Origin: Geosporobacter ferrireducens
GTDB lineage: Bacteria > Bacillota > Clostridia > Peptostreptococcales > Thermotaleaceae
Reading direction: 5' to 3'
Assembly (NCBI RefSeq): GCF_001750685.1
Contig: NZ_CP017269.1
Location: forward strand, 4,133,416 to 4,197,415
DNA length: 64,000 nt
This document shows positions 61,991 through 64,000 of the stretch, one piece after another (positions within the stretch are counted from its first letter, which is position 1; every line of letters begins with the position of its first letter). Under the pieces are notes generated by a model that worked only from the letters and a program-made list of their open reading frames with translations, ran no database searches and had not been told where the DNA came from. Position numbers and translations under genes: made by a program.

Positions 61991-62758
61991 ATGAAAATAA
62001 ACATTACGAATCAAAGTGATAAAATTGAAAAAGACTCAGTAATTCCAGTATATTATCAGCTTGCTAAAATTTTTGAAAAACAGATTTATGAAGGCAAGCT
62101 AAGACCGGGAGAAGCCCTGCTGCCAGAGTATGATATTGCTGAAAAATACGGGATCAGTCGAATGACGGTGCGAAGAGCTATTGCGGAGCTTGTATCAGCA
62201 GGTCTGGTCTATACGCAGAAGGGAAAAGGGACATTTGTGTCAAAACCAAAATTAGATAATGTTGTTTTTGAACTAGGGGATTTTCACAAGGAGATCATCG
62301 GAAGAGGAATGAAGCCCAGTACAAAGCTGCTGAGTGTAAAGATCGTAAAGGCAGATAAACATTTAGGAAACAAATTAAGGGTTGAGGTAGGCACCAGCTG
62401 CCTGTTTTTTAGAATGATTCTCGCAGCCAATGAAGAACCTTTGGTTTATGAAAATAAATATGTAGTTTTTTCTAAACAAAAACCAATCTTAGAGACGGAA
62501 CTTAAAGACCCATCCTTATCCAATCTAGCAGCTATTCACAGCGAATATTTACCAACGATTAGCAAAAAAATTCTGCATGCTTCAATTGTGAAAGCGGACG
62601 AGGCAAAAATTTTAGGGATACCCTTAAATACGCCGGTTTTTGTTGTTGAGCAAACCGTATATAATGCAGAAAAGAAGCCTATGGGTTGGGGTACATCTGT
62701 TTACAGAGGGGATCGCTATAAGTTGACGAGTTATACTGGATGGTCTATTGAAGACTGA
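61991..62758 (+). CDS. GntR/HutC-family (UTRA) transcription regulator
   Basis: About 255 residues. The N-terminal winged helix-turn-helix (VIPVYYQLAKIFEKQIYEGKLRPGEALLPEYDIAEKYGISRMTVRRA) is followed by a UTRA effector domain (about 95-255). It probably controls the methyltransferase genes behind it, with a methylated compound or sugar-like molecule as signal. Start 61991 (after AGGTTGAT) or 61970; neither is decisive. Confidence 0.87.
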   Translation: MKINITNQSDKIEKDSVIPVYYQLAKIFEKQIYEGKLRPGEALLPEYDIAEKYGISRMTVRRAIAELVSAGLVYTQKGKGTFVSKPKLDNVVFELGDFHKEIIGRGMKPSTKLLSVKIVKADKHLGNKLRVEVGTSCLFFRMILAANEEPLVYENKYVVFSKQKPILETELKDPSLSNLAAIHSEYLPTISKKILHASIVKADEAKILGIPLNTPVFVVEQTVYNAEKKPMGWGTSVYRGDRYKLTSYTGWSIED

Positions 62759-62780
62759 GTTTGAGACAAGGGTGATAAAT

Positions 62781-63428
62781 ATGTTGAGAGATGATTTAAT
62801 TAATGCGATCATAGACCTGGATGAAGATAGGGCACTTTTGCTGGTAAGGGAAGAAATTATAAATGGAGCTACGCCTCTGGAAATCGTTGAACGGTGCAGA
62901 CACGGGGTTGAACTGGTTGGGAAACGATATAGCGAGGAAATATATTATCTCTCGGATCTCATTATGTCAGAGGAGATTTTTAGAGGGATAATGGAAATAT
63001 TGGAACCATGTTTTAAGGATATTGAACAGAATAAAGGAATGAAGATTGTCATGGGTACCATTGAAGGAGATATCCATGACCTAGGAAAAAATATTATTAT
63101 CAGCTTGTTGCGTTCTGTAGGCTTTGAGGTTTTTGACCTTGGTGTAGATGTTCAACCAGAGCAGTTTATCAATAAGATTATTGAAACCGGCGCCGATATC
63201 GTTGGTATTTCGGTTGTGCTTACCTTCTCAATAAATTCCGTAAGAAAAGTAATTCAAATGATGGAGGAATCCGGATTAAGGGATAAGGTAACCGTTGTAA
63301 TCGGAGGCTATCCGGTTGATAAAAGAGTGCGGGAATATACGGGAGCGGATTATTTCGAAACAGAAGCTTCTAAGGCAGTAGAGTTAATGAAGCGTTTGGC
63401 CGAAGAAAAAAATATCAGCAATAGATGA
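62781..63428 (+). CDS. Corrinoid (B12-binding) methyltransferase protein
   Basis: A 215-residue MtaC/MtbC/MetH-type corrinoid protein. A four-helix cap (about 1-85) is followed by the B12 domain with the cobalt-ligand motif EGDIHDLGKN (DxHxxG) and the GG turn VVIGGYPVDKR. It carries methyl groups between substrate-specific and folate- or CoM-type methyltransferases. Start at ATG 62781 after AAGGGTGAT. The next gene begins a UroD-family methyltransferase. Confidence 0.9.
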   Translation: MLRDDLINAIIDLDEDRALLLVREEIINGATPLEIVERCRHGVELVGKRYSEEIYYLSDLIMSEEIFRGIMEILEPCFKDIEQNKGMKIVMGTIEGDIHDLGKNIIISLLRSVGFEVFDLGVDVQPEQFINKIIETGADIVGISVVLTFSINSVRKVIQMMEESGLRDKVTVVIGGYPVDKRVREYTGADYFETEASKAVELMKRLAEEKNISNR

Positions 63429-63723
63429 TATTCATTTGAATACAAGTATAAAAGCAGGCATATAGATTTAGAAAAGAAATCTGAATGCGTATTCTCCACA
63501 TGTCTATACATCATTACATCTCTTATAAATTGTAAGAGGGTAGGTTTATCCATAATGACAATAAAAGCGTATAAAGGGGGAATCGATAGTGTAACAGCAT
63601 GTTTAGAAAGGGGGATTCTGATTAATAAAATAAGGGACAATCTGTAATGAAGGAATTAGAAGGCTAGAACTGTTTAGTAAATGGATCAGTGATTTTAAAA
63701 CTGAACATAGGGAGGTATTTAAC
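63429..63723. other. Intergenic region before the methyltransferase
   Basis: No supported gene. A 29-codon frame from ATG 63555 lacks a convincing ribosome site. Confidence 0.4.
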
Positions 63724-64000
63724 CATGTCTGAGGATAAGCGAGTATTATACCAGGAGAGGTTGAAAAGATATACGACCGCAATGGACCTTGGTAAACCAG
63801 ATAAAGTACCTATTCGTCTGTCTATTTCTGAATTTGCAGCGAAATATGCCGGCTATACGCATCAGGAAATCTATTATCAAATGGATAAAAATGTTGATTC
63901 GATAAATAAAATTCTAAAGGATTTTGACATTGATGCCTGCTTTGGCCTGCCAAGCATATGGTGGGCAACGACACACGATGCAGTAGGCGCCAGATATTTA
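63724..64000 (+). CDS. UroD-family methyltransferase (partial, runs off the window)
   Basis: The first 92 residues of a uroporphyrinogen decarboxylase-fold protein (MSEDKRVLYQERLKRYTTAMDLGKPDKVPIR ... EFAAKYAGYT). ATG 63724 follows GGGAGGT. Behind a corrinoid protein, this family (MtaA/MtbA-like or substrate:corrinoid methyltransferases) moves methyl groups to or from the corrinoid. The substrate cannot be told from this fragment. Confidence 0.8.

Noticed and set aside
63555..63647. 29-codon ORF before the methyltransferase
   Set aside because: The ribosome site is poor and the product has no recognisable feature.

Overview
The window looks like chromosome of a spore-forming, anaerobic, AT-rich Clostridia member. 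This is inferred from the spore-coat genes, Spo0E-type domains, T-box control, two likely UGA-selenocysteine genes, amino-acid (Ort) fermentation and corrinoid methyl transfer. An Alkaliphilus/Natronincola-like relative would fit, but the species cannot be fixed from sequence alone. I saw no rRNA, tRNA, CRISPR array or transposase.

Region 1 (1-17.8 kb). A T-box leader controls a lone acetolactate synthase. A spore-coat district follows: three CotE-like paralogs, two copies of a small acidic amphi-Trp-like protein, two CotS-family kinase-fold proteins, a CotSA-like glycosyltransferase, and UDP-sugar enzymes (GalU, UDP-glucose dehydrogenase, UDP-glucuronate epimerase). Six of these genes share one upstream box (AC, 16 nt, [C/A]ATAnnATG) that resembles a sigma-K promoter. 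The unit CotE plus small acidic protein is tandemly duplicated. A more GC-rich block (FtsX-type ABC transporter plus two-component system, about 4.52-9.95 kb) sits inside the second unit.

Region 2 (17.9-26.5 kb). A sensor kinase with a solute-binding-protein input domain and an NtrC-type sigma-54 activator precede ortA-ortB (2-amino-4-oxopentanoate thiolase, ornithine oxidation) and an NhaC-type antiporter. Both targets have good -24/-12 promoters, so this reads as an amino-acid-sensing circuit. An iron-sulfur flavoprotein follows.

Region 3 (26.7-41.2 kb). Regulators and stress genes: a HEPN-like/CBS protein, an HTH repressor, an HTH-Spo0E fusion, a GGDEF-Spo0E fusion, AhpC, an NDH-2/DoxX fusion, a TfoX C-domain gene with an in-frame UGA at a Cys position (candidate new selenoprotein), a HesB-like selenoprotein, an ArsR/NifX-like/split-permease cluster and an orphan ParA.

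Region 4 (41.5-58.6 kb). A mannitol-type PTS cluster (IICB, MtlR-like activator, IICBA, PfkB kinase, sorbitol/sorbose-phosphate type dehydrogenase, HPr) converges on a complete AI-2 uptake and processing locus: lsrF, a cupin, lsrK and lsrR on the minus strand, lsrA, lsrC, lsrD and lsrB on the plus strand.

Region 5 (58.7-64 kb). PPi-type phosphofructokinase, a class I amidotransferase, an HD protein, a YdbC-like protein, then a GntR regulator, a corrinoid protein and the start of a UroD-family methyltransferase that runs off the window.
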